Part shown: piece after piece, positions 15,827 to 25,058 of the stretch
Layout of the letters: every line of letters begins with the position of its first letter
Position numbering within the stretch: the first letter of the stretch is position 1
Origin: an uncultured Peptococcaceae bacterium
GTDB lineage: Bacteria > Bacillota > Peptococcia > Peptococcales > Peptococcaceae
Assembly: GCA_910585405.1 (NCBI GenBank)
Contig: CAJUDO010000021.1
Location: forward strand, 1-57,491
Direction: 5' to 3'
Length of the DNA stretch: 57,491 nucleotides
Notes under the pieces: generated by a model
Told to the model about the DNA's origin: nothing
Database searches by the model: none
Seen by the model: the letters and a program-made list of their open reading frames with translations, nothing else
Position numbers and translations under genes: made by a program

Positions 15827-17095
15827 ATGTGTAAAAAAATGATTGCTGCAACTTTGTTATCGACATTTTTACTTTTTACTGCTTGTACCAATACTTCTCA
15901 TGCCGAGATTTTTTGGGTAGAGCAACCTGCCGCACAAGGTTGGCATATTTCTCATCCCTATCCCGTTGCCAATTATGCTGACGGACTTTATCAGGTGGCT
16001 ATATTAGAGGATGGTACGGGAAATCCGTCGTCAAATGGTGGTATGTCTGGCGATTTTCTCTATGGCTATGTGGATCAATACGGCAAATGGCTGCTGCAGC
16101 CTCAGTATACGACTACAACGCCATTTGTCCAGAACTGGGCAATTGTCAGTATTATTTCCGGCAATGAAGAGGAGAAGCAGCAGGTGTGGCAGATTATTGA
16201 CAAAAAAGGTCAGGTGAATCCCGCTTTTACTCAGCTTGTTCAGGAAAACATTTTTTGTCAGGAAACCGATGGCGTATTTTTTCGTTGCGGGAAGCGTGTC
16301 GAAAGCGATGATCCCTTTACACCGCCTACATGGACCTTTGGATTGTATGATTGTGACGGAGAAGAAATTTTTCCGCCAATATATCAAAAGCTTTCCTTGC
16401 CGCAGGAAGGACTCTGCACGGCGAAGATAAATAACAAATTTGGATTCTATGATACAGAGGGCAATGCGGTTATTCCAGCCCAATATGAGAATGCGCAAAC
16501 TTTCTCAGAGGGTATGGCTGCTGTACGGCAAAATGGTAAATGGGGATTTATAAATCGTGAAGGCACGATGGTTATAGCGCCAACTTATGAAGAGGTGCAA
16601 TCCTTCAGCGAAGGGCTCGCTGCAGTGAAACAAAACGGGCAGTGGGGATTTGTCGACGTATCTGGCAAGGTGGTAATCGTTCCGCAATATAGTGAAGTGA
16701 AAGGTTTTCACGAGGAAACAGCTGCTGTAAAACAGGATGAGCAATGGGGAGTTCTCAATCAGCGGGGAGAAATCTTGATACCATGCCAGTACCAACAGGT
16801 ACAAAGTGCTTGCGATGGTCGTATTTGTGTACAAAATGGAGAATATTACGGTTATTTTGATACCAATGGTCAACAATGTATTGACTTTTTATTCACCTAT
16901 GCGAAAGATTTCCATGAGGGATATGCTGTTGCCGTGAACCGAGATGAACAGTATGGTTTGATAGATTCTTATGGAAAGACAATTCTTGATTTTGATTATC
17001 GGTATATTTCAGATGTCACGGATGGCACAGCGATTTGCCAGTGCAAAAATTATGGAAAAGTAGGAATTGTGCATTTACCAGTAGAGGATAGGTAA
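15827..17095 (+). CDS. WG-repeat lipoprotein
   Basis: A 422-residue lipoprotein with signal MCKKMIAATLLSTFLLFTAC (lipobox Cys20). WG repeats fill residues about 195-415 (GKWGFINREG, GQWGFVDVSG, EQWGVLNQRG, EYYGYFDTNG, EQYGLIDSYG). Unlike the genes at 7494, 10119 and 12307, it has no CuAO_N domain. Its leader peptide and upstream DNA instead match the family B genes at 18113 and later, so it seems to be a chimera of a family B promoter/signal and a WG-repeat body. AAGGAGG precedes ATG. It ends at a shared terminator opposite the gene at 17154. Confidence 0.85.
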   Translation: MCKKMIAATLLSTFLLFTACTNTSHAEIFWVEQPAAQGWHISHPYPVANYADGLYQVAILEDGTGNPSSNGGMSGDFLYGYVDQYGKWLLQPQYTTTTPFVQNWAIVSIISGNEEEKQQVWQIIDKKGQVNPAFTQLVQENIFCQETDGVFFRCGKRVESDDPFTPPTWTFGLYDCDGEEIFPPIYQKLSLPQEGLCTAKINNKFGFYDTEGNAVIPAQYENAQTFSEGMAAVRQNGKWGFINREGTMVIAPTYEEVQSFSEGLAAVKQNGQWGFVDVSGKVVIVPQYSEVKGFHEETAAVKQDEQWGVLNQRGEILIPCQYQQVQSACDGRICVQNGEYYGYFDTNGQQCIDFLFTYAKDFHEGYAVAVNRDEQYGLIDSYGKTILDFDYRYISDVTDGTAICQCKNYGKVGIVHLPVEDR

Positions 17096-17097
17096 GG

Positions 17098-17140
17098 AAA
17101 AAGCGGCTCACCGTTTTGAAAACAGATGAGCCGCTTTTTA
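17098..17140. terminator. Bidirectional terminator
   Basis: Inverted repeat AAAAAGCGGCTCA / TGAGCCGCTTTTT between convergent genes. Confidence 0.85.
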
Positions 17141-17153
17141 AAAAAAGTTTTTC

Positions 17154-17852
17154 TTATTTTAGACAACAAATGCGCTTTCTAAAATCAATAGAACATTCAT
17201 CTTTTACATAACCGTTCACAGTGCTGACTAGATGTGACAGACAACCAGAATCTACTACTGTTGGATCATTTTTATCCAATTCTGTATCAAAAAGTGTATT
17301 GCCCGAATCCATTTTTACATAAGTGCTGCTAGTTGTAGTAAGAGTGGTATTACTCCAAGCGGCTCCGGTAAAGTAAGCGTTTGTTTTCAGCAATGTACAG
17401 GGTGTCATTTGCGAAATACTCATTTGAGGAACTAAATTGGCTTCTCGGCTGACAACGCATCCTTTTTTTAGTTTTGTGATGGCATCTGTTACAATTGGAA
17501 TGGAATAAGCTGTACCATTTACTTTCAAAATTAGTTTGTTATTTTCGGTATAAACGGCGCAATCTATTGTAGCACCTGGAGATAAACTAATTTTTTTATC
17601 GTACCATCCCTCATAACCATCAATTGTTCCATTTCCATAAGCAAAAATATGCCAACCGTTATTTCCTCGAAAAACAATTCCAAGATCGGCGTTAAAACCA
17701 CTTGTATTACTGAAATTGTAAAAAAATTCGGGAAAAACACCATGTGTACCATCATCGACACTATTGCTATATGCCCATGGTAAAGTAAGTGAACTGTTTG
17801 CTGCGATATAGTTTGCTCCTCGTGTTTTACGTCTCATTCTATAACCTGACAT
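17154..17852 (-). CDS. Family A protein 3: beta-rich protein without signal peptide
   Basis: A 232-residue, more distant member of the family at 6637 and 9246. Shared landmarks are MSG at the start, GVFPEFFYNF (38-47), ADLGIVF (55-61), WHIFAYG, VSREANL and VNGYVKD near the C-terminus. There is no signal peptide. The ribosome binding site is AAAGGAGAG, and a TTTACA-N16-CTTTTT promoter plus a 26-bp palindrome precede it. It faces the family B gene at 18113. Function unknown. Confidence 0.75.
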   Translation of the reverse strand: MSGYRMRRKTRGANYIAANSSLTLPWAYSNSVDDGTHGVFPEFFYNFSNTSGFNADLGIVFRGNNGWHIFAYGNGTIDGYEGWYDKKISLSPGATIDCAVYTENNKLILKVNGTAYSIPIVTDAITKLKKGCVVSREANLVPQMSISQMTPCTLLKTNAYFTGAAWSNTTLTTTSSTYVKMDSGNTLFDTELDKNDPTVVDSGCLSHLVSTVNGYVKDECSIDFRKRICCLK

Positions 17853-17901
17853 AATAAATCTCTCCTTTGAAAATTAAAAATAAAATTGAGTTTGTTTTTG
17901 C

Positions 17902-17927
17902 AATCAGTGCTTGGCCAATTTGTGATT
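17902..17927. promoter_or_regulatory. Palindrome in the 5' leader of family A gene 3
   Basis: AATCA-N4-TTGGCCAA-N4-TGATT, a 26-bp dyad located just downstream of the predicted -10 element on the minus strand. Confidence 0.6.
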
Positions 17928-17936
17928 ACAGTTATT

Positions 17937-17964
17937 AAAAAGAGATTTAGGAGCAATTTGTAAA
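17937..17964 (-). promoter_or_regulatory. Candidate alternative-sigma promoter of family A gene 3
   Basis: On the minus strand TTTACA (17959-17964), 16 bp, CTTTTT (17937-17942). Confidence 0.7.
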
Positions 17965-18048
17965 CCAAAACACAAATATTTTTTTCTGCCGATTATGACA
18001 GTTCAATTACCGTTCACTCCATTTTGCTTGTGGGGAATGATTTTCCAC

Positions 18049-18057
18049 TGTTATACT
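18049..18057 (+). promoter_or_regulatory. Extended -10 promoter of family B gene 1
   Basis: TGT-TATACT within an upstream block also found before 20457 and 34653. Confidence 0.6.
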
Positions 18058-18112
18058 GAATTTGAACCTGTAAAATGAAAATCAAAATGAAAATCAAAAA
18101 GGAGGCTTTCCT

Positions 18113-19117
18113 ATGTGTAAAAAAATGATTGCGGCGAGTCTATTATCAGTGTTTCTGTTGACTATATCGCCTATGCAGCAGGCTTGGGCAGCGAATACGG
18201 TGCAGGTGACATTGCCTGGTTTTACTGTGACGCTGAATGGACAGAGTACCGGCAATGAGTACAGCAAATATCCGCTCATTGTCTATAAGGATATTACGTA
18301 TTTTCCCATGACTTATTATGACTGCCGCTTGTTGGGCTTGAAAACCGACTGGACAGCGGAAACTGGTTTGGTCATTGATAAAAACGAGGAGTACTTTTAT
18401 GAGTATCTGCGGGAAGTAAATAACAGCAAGAATGCCAAAAAGCAGACTGCTAAAATTGCCGATGAAAAAATCACCGTCAATGGAAAGGTCGTTGACAACC
18501 GCAAAGAGGAGTACCCGCTGCTGGTGTTCCGTGATATCACCTATTTTCCCCTCACCTGGCGGTTTGCTGCGGAGGAGTTCGGCTGGGACTATCACTTTGA
18601 CCAGAAGGATGGACTAGTGATTCAAAATGACAAGGTGAAGCTGGAGAATCCGGAGGAATGGACATATGTAGATGAAGATTATGGTGGAGGCATGGGAGAA
18701 CGATTGCCGATTATGCTTAATGGGATACCTGATCATCAGGTGTTTTCCAAAAGAAACGACAAAGATGGCTGGTTGGGTCATCCAAATGTTGGTTTCTGTA
18801 ATACAACGGGGCATGATCTATATATGGAAATATTTCCAGCCATAAAATTTTGTATTTATCGAAATATAGGTGCACAGGAGGAATTGACATATTGGCGATT
18901 AACCCCTTCTTATCAAGGCAAACTATCTGCCTCTCATTATACAGATTATGAATGGAATATGAAATATTGGTTAAATGCGCCGAATGGTAATTATACAGTA
19001 AAATTGATAACTGCTCCACATTGCATATATCGTGATCTAATAAGTGAAGAAAGAGTACAAGGAGAATTGCATTATAGATATGATATTTCTAGCGGAAATA
19101 TTTCTTTAACAAGCTAA
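18113..19117 (+). CDS. Family B secreted protein 1: conserved CuAO_N-like stalk, variable C-terminus
   Basis: A 334-residue exported protein with signal MCKKMIAASLLSVFLLTISP (cleavage near AWA). Residues about 28-182 contain two related modules, each with VNG/LNG then (Y/K)PL(I/L)V-KDITYFP(M/L)T and a GLVI(D/Q) end, resembling copper-amine-oxidase-N-like domains. This stalk is nearly identical in the genes at 20457, 26348 and 34653. From residue about 184 the sequence becomes specific to this copy but keeps EELTY and a WLN-G-Y pattern suggesting an Ig-like fold. AAGGAGG precedes ATG. It is divergent from family A gene 3. Role unknown; a surface or partner protein is possible. Confidence 0.8.
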   Translation: MCKKMIAASLLSVFLLTISPMQQAWAANTVQVTLPGFTVTLNGQSTGNEYSKYPLIVYKDITYFPMTYYDCRLLGLKTDWTAETGLVIDKNEEYFYEYLREVNNSKNAKKQTAKIADEKITVNGKVVDNRKEEYPLLVFRDITYFPLTWRFAAEEFGWDYHFDQKDGLVIQNDKVKLENPEEWTYVDEDYGGGMGERLPIMLNGIPDHQVFSKRNDKDGWLGHPNVGFCNTTGHDLYMEIFPAIKFCIYRNIGAQEELTYWRLTPSYQGKLSASHYTDYEWNMKYWLNAPNGNYTVKLITAPHCIYRDLISEERVQGELHYRYDISSGNISLTS

Positions 19118-19123
19118 AGCAGG

Positions 19124-19173
19124 GAAGGGATATTTTTACTCTAAATGTTCGTTCATGATGAAAATGTCCCTTC
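19124..19173. terminator. Bidirectional terminator
   Basis: Arms GAAGGGATATTTT (19124-19136) and AAAATGTCCCTTC (19161-19173) between convergent genes. Confidence 0.6.
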
Positions 19174-19178
19174 TTCTA

Positions 19179-20234
19179 TTATGCTCTATATGCACAAACC
19201 ACAACCGGCGCGTCACAGCCAGCAGGAATTACAGTAAAGAAGTTTACAGTTACGGATTCTCCAGCTGATAAATTATTAATTACCATTACATCACTAAATT
19301 TTCGTGCTCCAGAGTCACTAGTCCTATAATAAGATGCGCCATTTTTATTGATGATAGGATAAAAATGATTACCATTGCTTCCTAAAGCAATTTTGAAGTT
19401 TCCAGTTGAACCGGTGCTATTTTTTACTGTTAATTGCATATTCAATTGAATGCCAAAATCACCTACTAAAGGACCGGAACCAGATCCAGAAATAGTACGT
19501 AGATCTTGTCCGCCAAAACCGCTACCAGCACTTGCTAGAACACCATATTTATATCCAGGCTTTTTATTTGAATTGGTTACTTCTAAAGTAGGAGCGTACA
19601 TATAAGTATACACTCCATTGCCAACACCTCTACGTCGATTTGTTCCTGGGCTTTGTTCTACGGCGAGGGCAGTTGCATTACTTTGATTTGCTGCATTGGC
19701 GTAGGCATAATCGCACAAAACAAGACTGGCATTAGCACCGCTGCTATCAACAATCGAAAAGTTTGCAATTATACCAAAACACTTACCAGTTGTAACTACT
19801 TGTTTTAATGTTGCTAACGATACGTATGCTTTTGGGGCAACTGTGTAAGTAATAGCTGTGCTGCCGGCAAAGAAGTTTTTCCATGCCACTACATCGCTAT
19901 ATGTTGTTCCGTTAGTCAAACCTCTATTACTAATCGTAATGGTGACGGTTTTGGTGCCAGCATTATATGCCAAAATATCTGAAGTAATTGTTTTGCCTGT
20001 TTGATTCTCATGCCATGTATAAATACGTCCAATACCTGTTACAGTTTCTTTTGCAAAATATTTTCCATCATCTGCTAGTTGAGCATAGCCTGTTTCTAAT
20101 CTTTCTGGGGAATTGCAGTAAAATAAATTTCTACTTGTATTTGTTGTACAATATCCATCTGTTTTCAATTCAAGTTCAGATGCCGCAATAGTTTTAGGGG
20201 TTAAATCTGTACTTGGGGTTATAGTTGCTGTCAT
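19179..20234 (-). CDS. Beta-rich protein without signal peptide in the sigma regulon (second type)
   Basis: A 351-residue protein rich in Thr, Ser, Asn, Ala and Gly, with no signal peptide. It starts MTATITPSTDL and ends with repeated strands (ESVTVNFFTVIPAGCDAPVVVCAYRA). It is not clearly similar to the 230-250-residue family A proteins, but its promoter, palindrome and divergent position opposite a family B gene are the same, so it seems to be an alternative cargo of the same system. A decayed relative with a similar C-terminus lies at 27538-27723. I recognise no family; a fibre-like or lectin-like role would be a guess. AGGAGGG precedes ATG. Confidence 0.75.
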   Translation of the reverse strand: MTATITPSTDLTPKTIAASELELKTDGYCTTNTSRNLFYCNSPERLETGYAQLADDGKYFAKETVTGIGRIYTWHENQTGKTITSDILAYNAGTKTVTITISNRGLTNGTTYSDVVAWKNFFAGSTAITYTVAPKAYVSLATLKQVVTTGKCFGIIANFSIVDSSGANASLVLCDYAYANAANQSNATALAVEQSPGTNRRRGVGNGVYTYMYAPTLEVTNSNKKPGYKYGVLASAGSGFGGQDLRTISGSGSGPLVGDFGIQLNMQLTVKNSTGSTGNFKIALGSNGNHFYPIINKNGASYYRTSDSGARKFSDVMVINNLSAGESVTVNFFTVIPAGCDAPVVVCAYRA

Positions 20235-20262
20235 GGTAAAGCCCTCCTAAATTTGTTTTTGC

Positions 20263-20288
20263 AATCAGTGCTTGGCCAACTTGTGATT
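20263..20288. promoter_or_regulatory. Palindrome in the 5' leader of the 19179-20234 gene
   Basis: AATCA-N4-TTGGCCAA-N4-TGATT, nearly identical to 17902-17927. Confidence 0.6.
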
Positions 20289-20297
20289 ACAGTTATT

Positions 20298-20326
20298 AGA
20301 AAGAGATTTAGGAGGCAATTTGTAAA
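20298..20326 (-). promoter_or_regulatory. Candidate alternative-sigma promoter of the 19179-20234 gene
   Basis: On the minus strand TTTACA (20321-20326), 17 bp, CTTTCT (20298-20303). Confidence 0.7.
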
Positions 20327-20408
20327 CCGAAATGCAAATATTTTTTCTGTTGAGTATGACAGTTCAATTACCTTTCACTCTATTTTGCTTGTGGGACATG
20401 ATTTCCAC

Positions 20409-20417
20409 TGCTATACT
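20409..20417 (+). promoter_or_regulatory. Extended -10 promoter of family B gene 2
   Basis: TGC-TATACT in the conserved upstream block. Confidence 0.6.
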
Positions 20418-20456
20418 GAATTTAAAGTTATAAAACTAAAATAAGGAGGCTTTCCT

Positions 20457-21632
20457 ATGTGCAAAAAAATAATCGCTGCGAGTCTATTGTCAGTATTTCT
20501 GCTGACTATATCGCCCGTACAGCAGACTTGGGCAGCAAATGCAGTGCAGGTGACATTGCCGGGCTTTACTGTGACGCTGAATGGACAGAGTACCAGCAAT
20601 GAGTACAGCAAGTATCCGCTCATTGTCTATAAAGATATCACGTATTTTCCCATGACTTATTATGACTGCCGCTTGTTGGGCTTGAAAACCGACTGGACAG
20701 CGGAAACTGGTTTGGTCATTGATAAAAACGAGGATTATTTCTATGAATATCTGCGGGAAGTAAATAACAGCAAGAATGCCAAAAAGCAGATTGCTAAGAT
20801 TGCCGATGAAAAAATCACCGTCAATGGCAAGGTTATTGACAATAGTAAAGAGGAATATCCGCTGCTGGTGTTCCGCGATATTACGTACTTTCCTCTCACC
20901 TGGCGGTTTGCCGCGGAGGAATTTGGCTGGAACTATCACTTTGACCAGAAAGATGGACTAGTGATTCAAAATGACAAGGTGAAGCTGGAGAATCCAGAGG
21001 AATGGGAGTTCCATAAATTTACGGGAGCTGGAACATTAGGCCGCGGCAGTAGTCTGCGAATTCAAGTATCAGTACCCGTCTCTGGGAATTATTTTGCCTT
21101 TGAAGATAAAACTCTAACAGTTCCCAGCACACATTTTCAACAGGCAAAAGAAATGTTGCAAAAATATAACAACGGAAAACTTTTTTCTAAGCAAGAACTT
21201 GAACAGCTGATAGGCTATGTATATGATCATGACTATGAAAATGAAACGGAATGGCGGGGACTTCAACATTTAAAATTGGCTGAATCGTTTACGGTTGAAG
21301 TGAGTGATATGTTAGAAGAAAGATGCAATTGGATTGATGCACGGATGGCGTATCAAATTTATAAAGAGGTAGGTACAAAAGAGGAGCTTGTTTATCAGTA
21401 TACCCTTCCACCTTTGAATGGAGATATTGGGATTACTAACTGGGCGGATTACACATTTGCGACAAATTTTTGGCTGAATATTACACCGGGCACATATAAA
21501 TTCCGCTTTGGCTTACCGGAATATTTTGAGTGTTATATGGATGGCAGTCAAGAGGTGAGCAAATTGAGGTTGGATGATATCTATTATTTCGAACCGATTC
21601 ATAATTTTACTTATGAAATCACCAAAAACTGA
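20457..21632 (+). CDS. Family B secreted protein 2: conserved stalk, variable C-terminus
   Basis: A 391-residue exported protein. The signal peptide and two CuAO_N-like modules (to residue about 182) are almost the same as in the gene at 18113. The C-terminal part, from about residue 184, is longer and different. It includes a helical insert around 225-270 (AKEMLQKYNNGKLFSKQELEQL), then EELVYQYTLPPLNG and FWLNITPGTYKFRFGLPE, which align in pattern with the ends of the other family B proteins. AAGGAGG precedes ATG. It is divergent from the gene at 19179. Role unknown. Confidence 0.8.
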   Translation: MCKKIIAASLLSVFLLTISPVQQTWAANAVQVTLPGFTVTLNGQSTSNEYSKYPLIVYKDITYFPMTYYDCRLLGLKTDWTAETGLVIDKNEDYFYEYLREVNNSKNAKKQIAKIADEKITVNGKVIDNSKEEYPLLVFRDITYFPLTWRFAAEEFGWNYHFDQKDGLVIQNDKVKLENPEEWEFHKFTGAGTLGRGSSLRIQVSVPVSGNYFAFEDKTLTVPSTHFQQAKEMLQKYNNGKLFSKQELEQLIGYVYDHDYENETEWRGLQHLKLAESFTVEVSDMLEERCNWIDARMAYQIYKEVGTKEELVYQYTLPPLNGDIGITNWADYTFATNFWLNITPGTYKFRFGLPEYFECYMDGSQEVSKLRLDDIYYFEPIHNFTYEITKN

Positions 21633-21645
21633 TGTAAAGAGAAAG

Positions 21646-21676
21646 AAGGAAGAGGTTTTTGTTCCTCTTCCTTTTA
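21646..21676 (+). terminator. Terminator of family B gene 2
   Basis: AAGGAAGAGG, loop, CCTCTTCCTT, then TTATT. Confidence 0.8.
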
Positions 21677-21794
21677 TTGCACTAGCATTATATCTTGTTA
21701 GATAGTTCTTACGCCGATAAAGTATGGGGAGCTTGACATAGCGGTAACAAGAGTAGAAAAGGTAATTGTTGTTATGAAAGTGCATTACTTTACA

Positions 21795-22808
21795 TCATTC
21801 TAAAATCTTTACTGTAAAATCACTTATTATGTTATCGGATGATTCGCATATGATATAACGATAAATTTGCCCATCTTCATTTAAAAATAGTGATATGTTT
21901 ACCTCTGTATCTCCTATTTTTTTAATATTGTACTTGTAACCGCCAGTTTCAATACTTTCTTTTGCCCACTCTGATATACAGTAACACTGATAGTTATCAA
22001 TTCCCAGATTACCAATATTAAAAAATGTTTCTCCGCCTAATAATCTCATAGGCGTCAGTTTTCCATCTTGAATTTCATATATTGTTCGGGCCGATTGTAT
22101 ATTTCCTGTTATAGAATTCCATTGATTTCGTTCTACGACTTGATATTCCTTTTCATCTTCTAAAACGTGCATGGTTATATTCAAGCCATCTCTTTGAAGA
22201 GTAATCGATTGCTGGGGAGTTTGGGTACTCTTTAATTCTACGATAGCAGCTTTATTATATTCATCAATAGCATTAAGGATTTTAGACAGATCTTTATCTA
22301 AAGAATAAGTAAACTTTTCTTTTGGATTACCGGTCCTGCCGCTAATCTCTATCGTACCATTTTGCGCATTATATACAACATCCAGGCTTAGAGTTTCAGC
22401 AGCAAACCGTAAAGGAATATATGAAATTTCTCCTAAACAATAACTATTTACAGGTATTGTTTTAGCACCTTGACTGTTTAAAATTAATGCAGATTCATTA
22501 TTTAACAAAAATTTCAGTTCTGCATGACCATTATTCAAAATAATTTCTTGGGAAACGGGTATATATTCTATACTAACTTCAAATTCATTTGCTAACATTC
22601 TTGCAGGTACATAAGTAATGTGATTCCATTGAAACGTTTCAATAGATTTGCCTTCTAATTCATTCAGATCTTCAATGACAACAGGTTTGTCTATTACCCA
22701 TGTTTGTTGTGGTAAATTGCTGGCAAAAGCAGTGCCAGAAAAAAATTCAAGTAACAATATGAAAGCAAAAATCATCTTATTTTGTAATGCTATTTTAGAA
22801 GACTTCAT
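21795..22808 (-). CDS. Secreted protein with CuAO_N-like domain
   Basis: A 337-residue exported protein. The signal is MKSSKIALQNKMIFAFILLLEFFSG with cleavage near AFA. Residues about 30-155 form a CuAO_N-like region (YVPARMLANEFEVSIEYIP, ISYIPLRFAAETLSLDVVYN). The C-terminal 180 residues are unrecognised, with a central helix and several strands. I chose ATG 22808, preceded by TGAGG, rather than 22850, which would put 14 polar residues before the signal. It follows the gene at 22888-24018 by about 80 bp on the same strand, so the two may be an operon. Confidence 0.75.
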   Translation of the reverse strand: MKSSKIALQNKMIFAFILLLEFFSGTAFASNLPQQTWVIDKPVVIEDLNELEGKSIETFQWNHITYVPARMLANEFEVSIEYIPVSQEIILNNGHAELKFLLNNESALILNSQGAKTIPVNSYCLGEISYIPLRFAAETLSLDVVYNAQNGTIEISGRTGNPKEKFTYSLDKDLSKILNAIDEYNKAAIVELKSTQTPQQSITLQRDGLNITMHVLEDEKEYQVVERNQWNSITGNIQSARTIYEIQDGKLTPMRLLGGETFFNIGNLGIDNYQCYCISEWAKESIETGGYKYNIKKIGDTEVNISLFLNEDGQIYRYIICESSDNIISDFTVKILE

Positions 22809-22887
22809 AGTTTTTACCTCATCAATTCTTAAAAAATAATTAGAGTTCATCTAAAGATAAACTCTAATTATAATTGTAATAAAAAAC

Positions 22888-24018
22888 TCAAACGCTGATA
22901 CTGATTTTCTCCTCATAATAATTTGAAATTGGAGTAATTTTAATATAGTCTATTTCTTCCTTAACATCGCCGATTAAAAAACGTGGAAGTGAATCGCTGT
23001 ATGAATATCTATCTGGATGTGATGATTGTAAATATTGGGCAGTAGTTGGAACTGTTAAGCTATTAGCTTTACTATAGACATAAACTTGACTCCAATGTGC
23101 ATTACTTAATCTATCACCATTATCTCTACGTTCGAACTGGGCAAGGGCGACTTCACGAGTCAATTCTATATTGCTTGGCGTATCATTAAATCCTGAATTG
23201 ATTGGAATAACCAACTGATCAATGATTGTCCATGTACTAGGGTCTCGAACAATTAATGTAACACCACCATTAACAAGTTTCATATCTAAATAAACTTTGT
23301 TTTTGGTAATTACATGGATAGGTTTCCCATTACTATTATTTTGGTGCCATCCGTTTGTACCACCAGTATTTACAAACAGAACCCAACCACCATATTCTTT
23401 ATAATATGCAAGCCCTGCATCGCAACCTTTATATGGTGAAGTTTGTTGATAAGCTCCAAACATCATATATGGTCTAGAATCAATTTGACCATTTCCGGTT
23501 CCACCTGACCCCGAACCAGAAATGCTTACTGTTGGGAACTCTACATATCCTGTTGCTTCATAAAATTTATAATTTGAAAGGGTATACGTAATTGCATGCG
23601 GACCAGTAGATCCCACTGGAGTTCTAAGTACAGTGTTTGCATCATTGCTATTAAAATTTCTATGTGGTGCAATAGTTTGATTTCCATCTTCAAAAGTTAC
23701 AATGCCATCCTCCTTTACGTCATAACTATTTTGTTCACTATTAATTAATAATGCACTTGAATTAAGAAAACCATTCTTTAGTATGCTAATTTCTTCTTCA
23801 TTCATATTTTCGATTTCAATTAAATTTGCAACCTGGAAAATATCATCTTCTAAAGCGGCAATTTCAGCGTCAGTAAATCCTTTTTCAGCTAAAAACTGTT
23901 GTGTAGAAATGATGTAATCATTATCCAGATTTTCTGTGACTTCATTATTTGCGTATGCGAATGTAGGCAAGAATACGAGTGTTATGCCTAATAACACAGT
24001 TATTATTTTCCTCTTCAT
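22888..24018 (-). CDS. Secreted relative of family A
   Basis: A 376-residue exported protein with signal MKRKIITVLLGITLVFLPTF (cleavage after AYA). Residues about 25-120 look like a helical propeptide region rich in Glu and Asn. The rest resembles family A in layout: CDAGLAYYKEYGGWVLF matches the LDIGI-LFFY strand pair and LTREVALAQ matches NREMCLAL. A Gly/Ser-rich linker (SGSGSGGTGNG) lies near 170. Unlike the 6637, 9246 and 17154 proteins it has its own signal peptide and no TTTACA-type promoter was found, so it probably uses general secretion. The start follows GAGGAGAG. It faces the secreted gene at 24473. Confidence 0.7.
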   Translation of the reverse strand: MKRKIITVLLGITLVFLPTFAYANNEVTENLDNDYIISTQQFLAEKGFTDAEIAALEDDIFQVANLIEIENMNEEEISILKNGFLNSSALLINSEQNSYDVKEDGIVTFEDGNQTIAPHRNFNSNDANTVLRTPVGSTGPHAITYTLSNYKFYEATGYVEFPTVSISGSGSGGTGNGQIDSRPYMMFGAYQQTSPYKGCDAGLAYYKEYGGWVLFVNTGGTNGWHQNNSNGKPIHVITKNKVYLDMKLVNGGVTLIVRDPSTWTIIDQLVIPINSGFNDTPSNIELTREVALAQFERRDNGDRLSNAHWSQVYVYSKANSLTVPTTAQYLQSSHPDRYSYSDSLPRFLIGDVKEEIDYIKITPISNYYEEKISISV

Positions 24019-24472
24019 TATGATCTCTCCTCGAATATTGATGTAGTGATATATTTGCGCAAATTATATCCTTGATTACGAATAATATTTTAGCACATCT
24101 TTGCTACTTTGTGGTATAAGATGCATTTTTTGCGGTTCCTGTGCAGAAATAAATATTGTATCAGATAGAAATAAGAAGCAGATATTTTGTCATTATAATT
24201 TTTGAGCTACATTTATCACTGAATAGTTAATATATGTCACAAAAGGGACGATGCAGATTGTTCTTATTTTTATGCCATGAATAGCAAATGCCATTAAATA
24301 ATAAGTTAATTCTGACTAAATCTATGTTAAATCTGCAAAAAAAATATTTCTTTATCAAAATCAGATATAATGAAATAACCAGAAAGTTTTCTGAACGTTT
24401 ACGAGGCCAAGTAAAAAAACAAGATTAAAAAAGAAAGTGAATAAGATCAAAAGAGAAAGAGAGGAACATTAA
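24019..24472. other. Divergent intergenic region
   Basis: About 450 AT-rich bp between divergent genes at 24018 and 24473, presumably with both promoters. No ORF or RNA gene is supported apart from the palindrome at 24398-24415. Confidence 0.4.
24398..24415. promoter_or_regulatory. Palindrome upstream of the 24473 gene
   Basis: TTTAC-GA-GGCC-AA-GTAAA, 14 of 18 positions symmetric. It has the GGCC core seen at other divergent pairs but lacks a matching CTTTNT element, so it may or may not belong to that set. Confidence 0.4.
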
Positions 24473-25036
24473 ATGAAAAAAAGATTAAAAAAAATAGCTG
24501 CAATAATATCAGCGGTAGCAATTGCATTTTCAATAGGATTGCCCGCAATAGCAGCGACAGCAGATGCGTGGGGAAATGCCTGGTATACACCAACCGAAGG
24601 GAAAGCTGGATTCTATAATGATAACGTTTATGGACAAAGTATGAAATGGCCCACTTCGGCTTTGAATAATTTTAGTAGCACACATTTTTGGGAGCTGGAG
24701 TTTAGAATTTATAAAAATGGAGTTGCTGCTAAATCTACAGATATTTATGATGTAAATGCTGGGGCAAATCTATACACAAATTTACCTAATGCTTATTACG
24801 AATATTCAACGTATGATGCAGAAGATGTCTCTATAGGATGTTCTAATTGTTCAAATTTAGTTACAACTCTTTCATATTTTGGGAAATTATCGGTTACCCC
24901 AAAATCAGGAGCTAATACAACAGAATATTCAGCTTTGATTGAAAGTGAATATGGAACTTGGTTAGGTATGGATGGTTTGCCGTTAAGGTATGCACAATGG
25001 AAATATATTCCTATTGGGAATTATGATAGATGGTAA
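24473..25036 (+). CDS. Secreted hypothetical protein
   Basis: A 187-residue exported protein with signal MKKRLKKIAAIISAVAIAFS and cleavage after AIAA. The mature part is rich in Tyr, Asn, Ser and Trp, contains a CSNC pair near 122-125 and looks mainly beta. I do not recognise the family. GAGAGAGGAAC lies before ATG. It begins a probable three-gene operon with 25059 and 25724 and is divergent from the secreted family A relative at 22888-24018. Confidence 0.7.
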   Translation: MKKRLKKIAAIISAVAIAFSIGLPAIAATADAWGNAWYTPTEGKAGFYNDNVYGQSMKWPTSALNNFSSTHFWELEFRIYKNGVAAKSTDIYDVNAGANLYTNLPNAYYEYSTYDAEDVSIGCSNCSNLVTTLSYFGKLSVTPKSGANTTEYSALIESEYGTWLGMDGLPLRYAQWKYIPIGNYDRW

Positions 25037-25058
25037 AATAATTAGAGGAGGAATGAAA

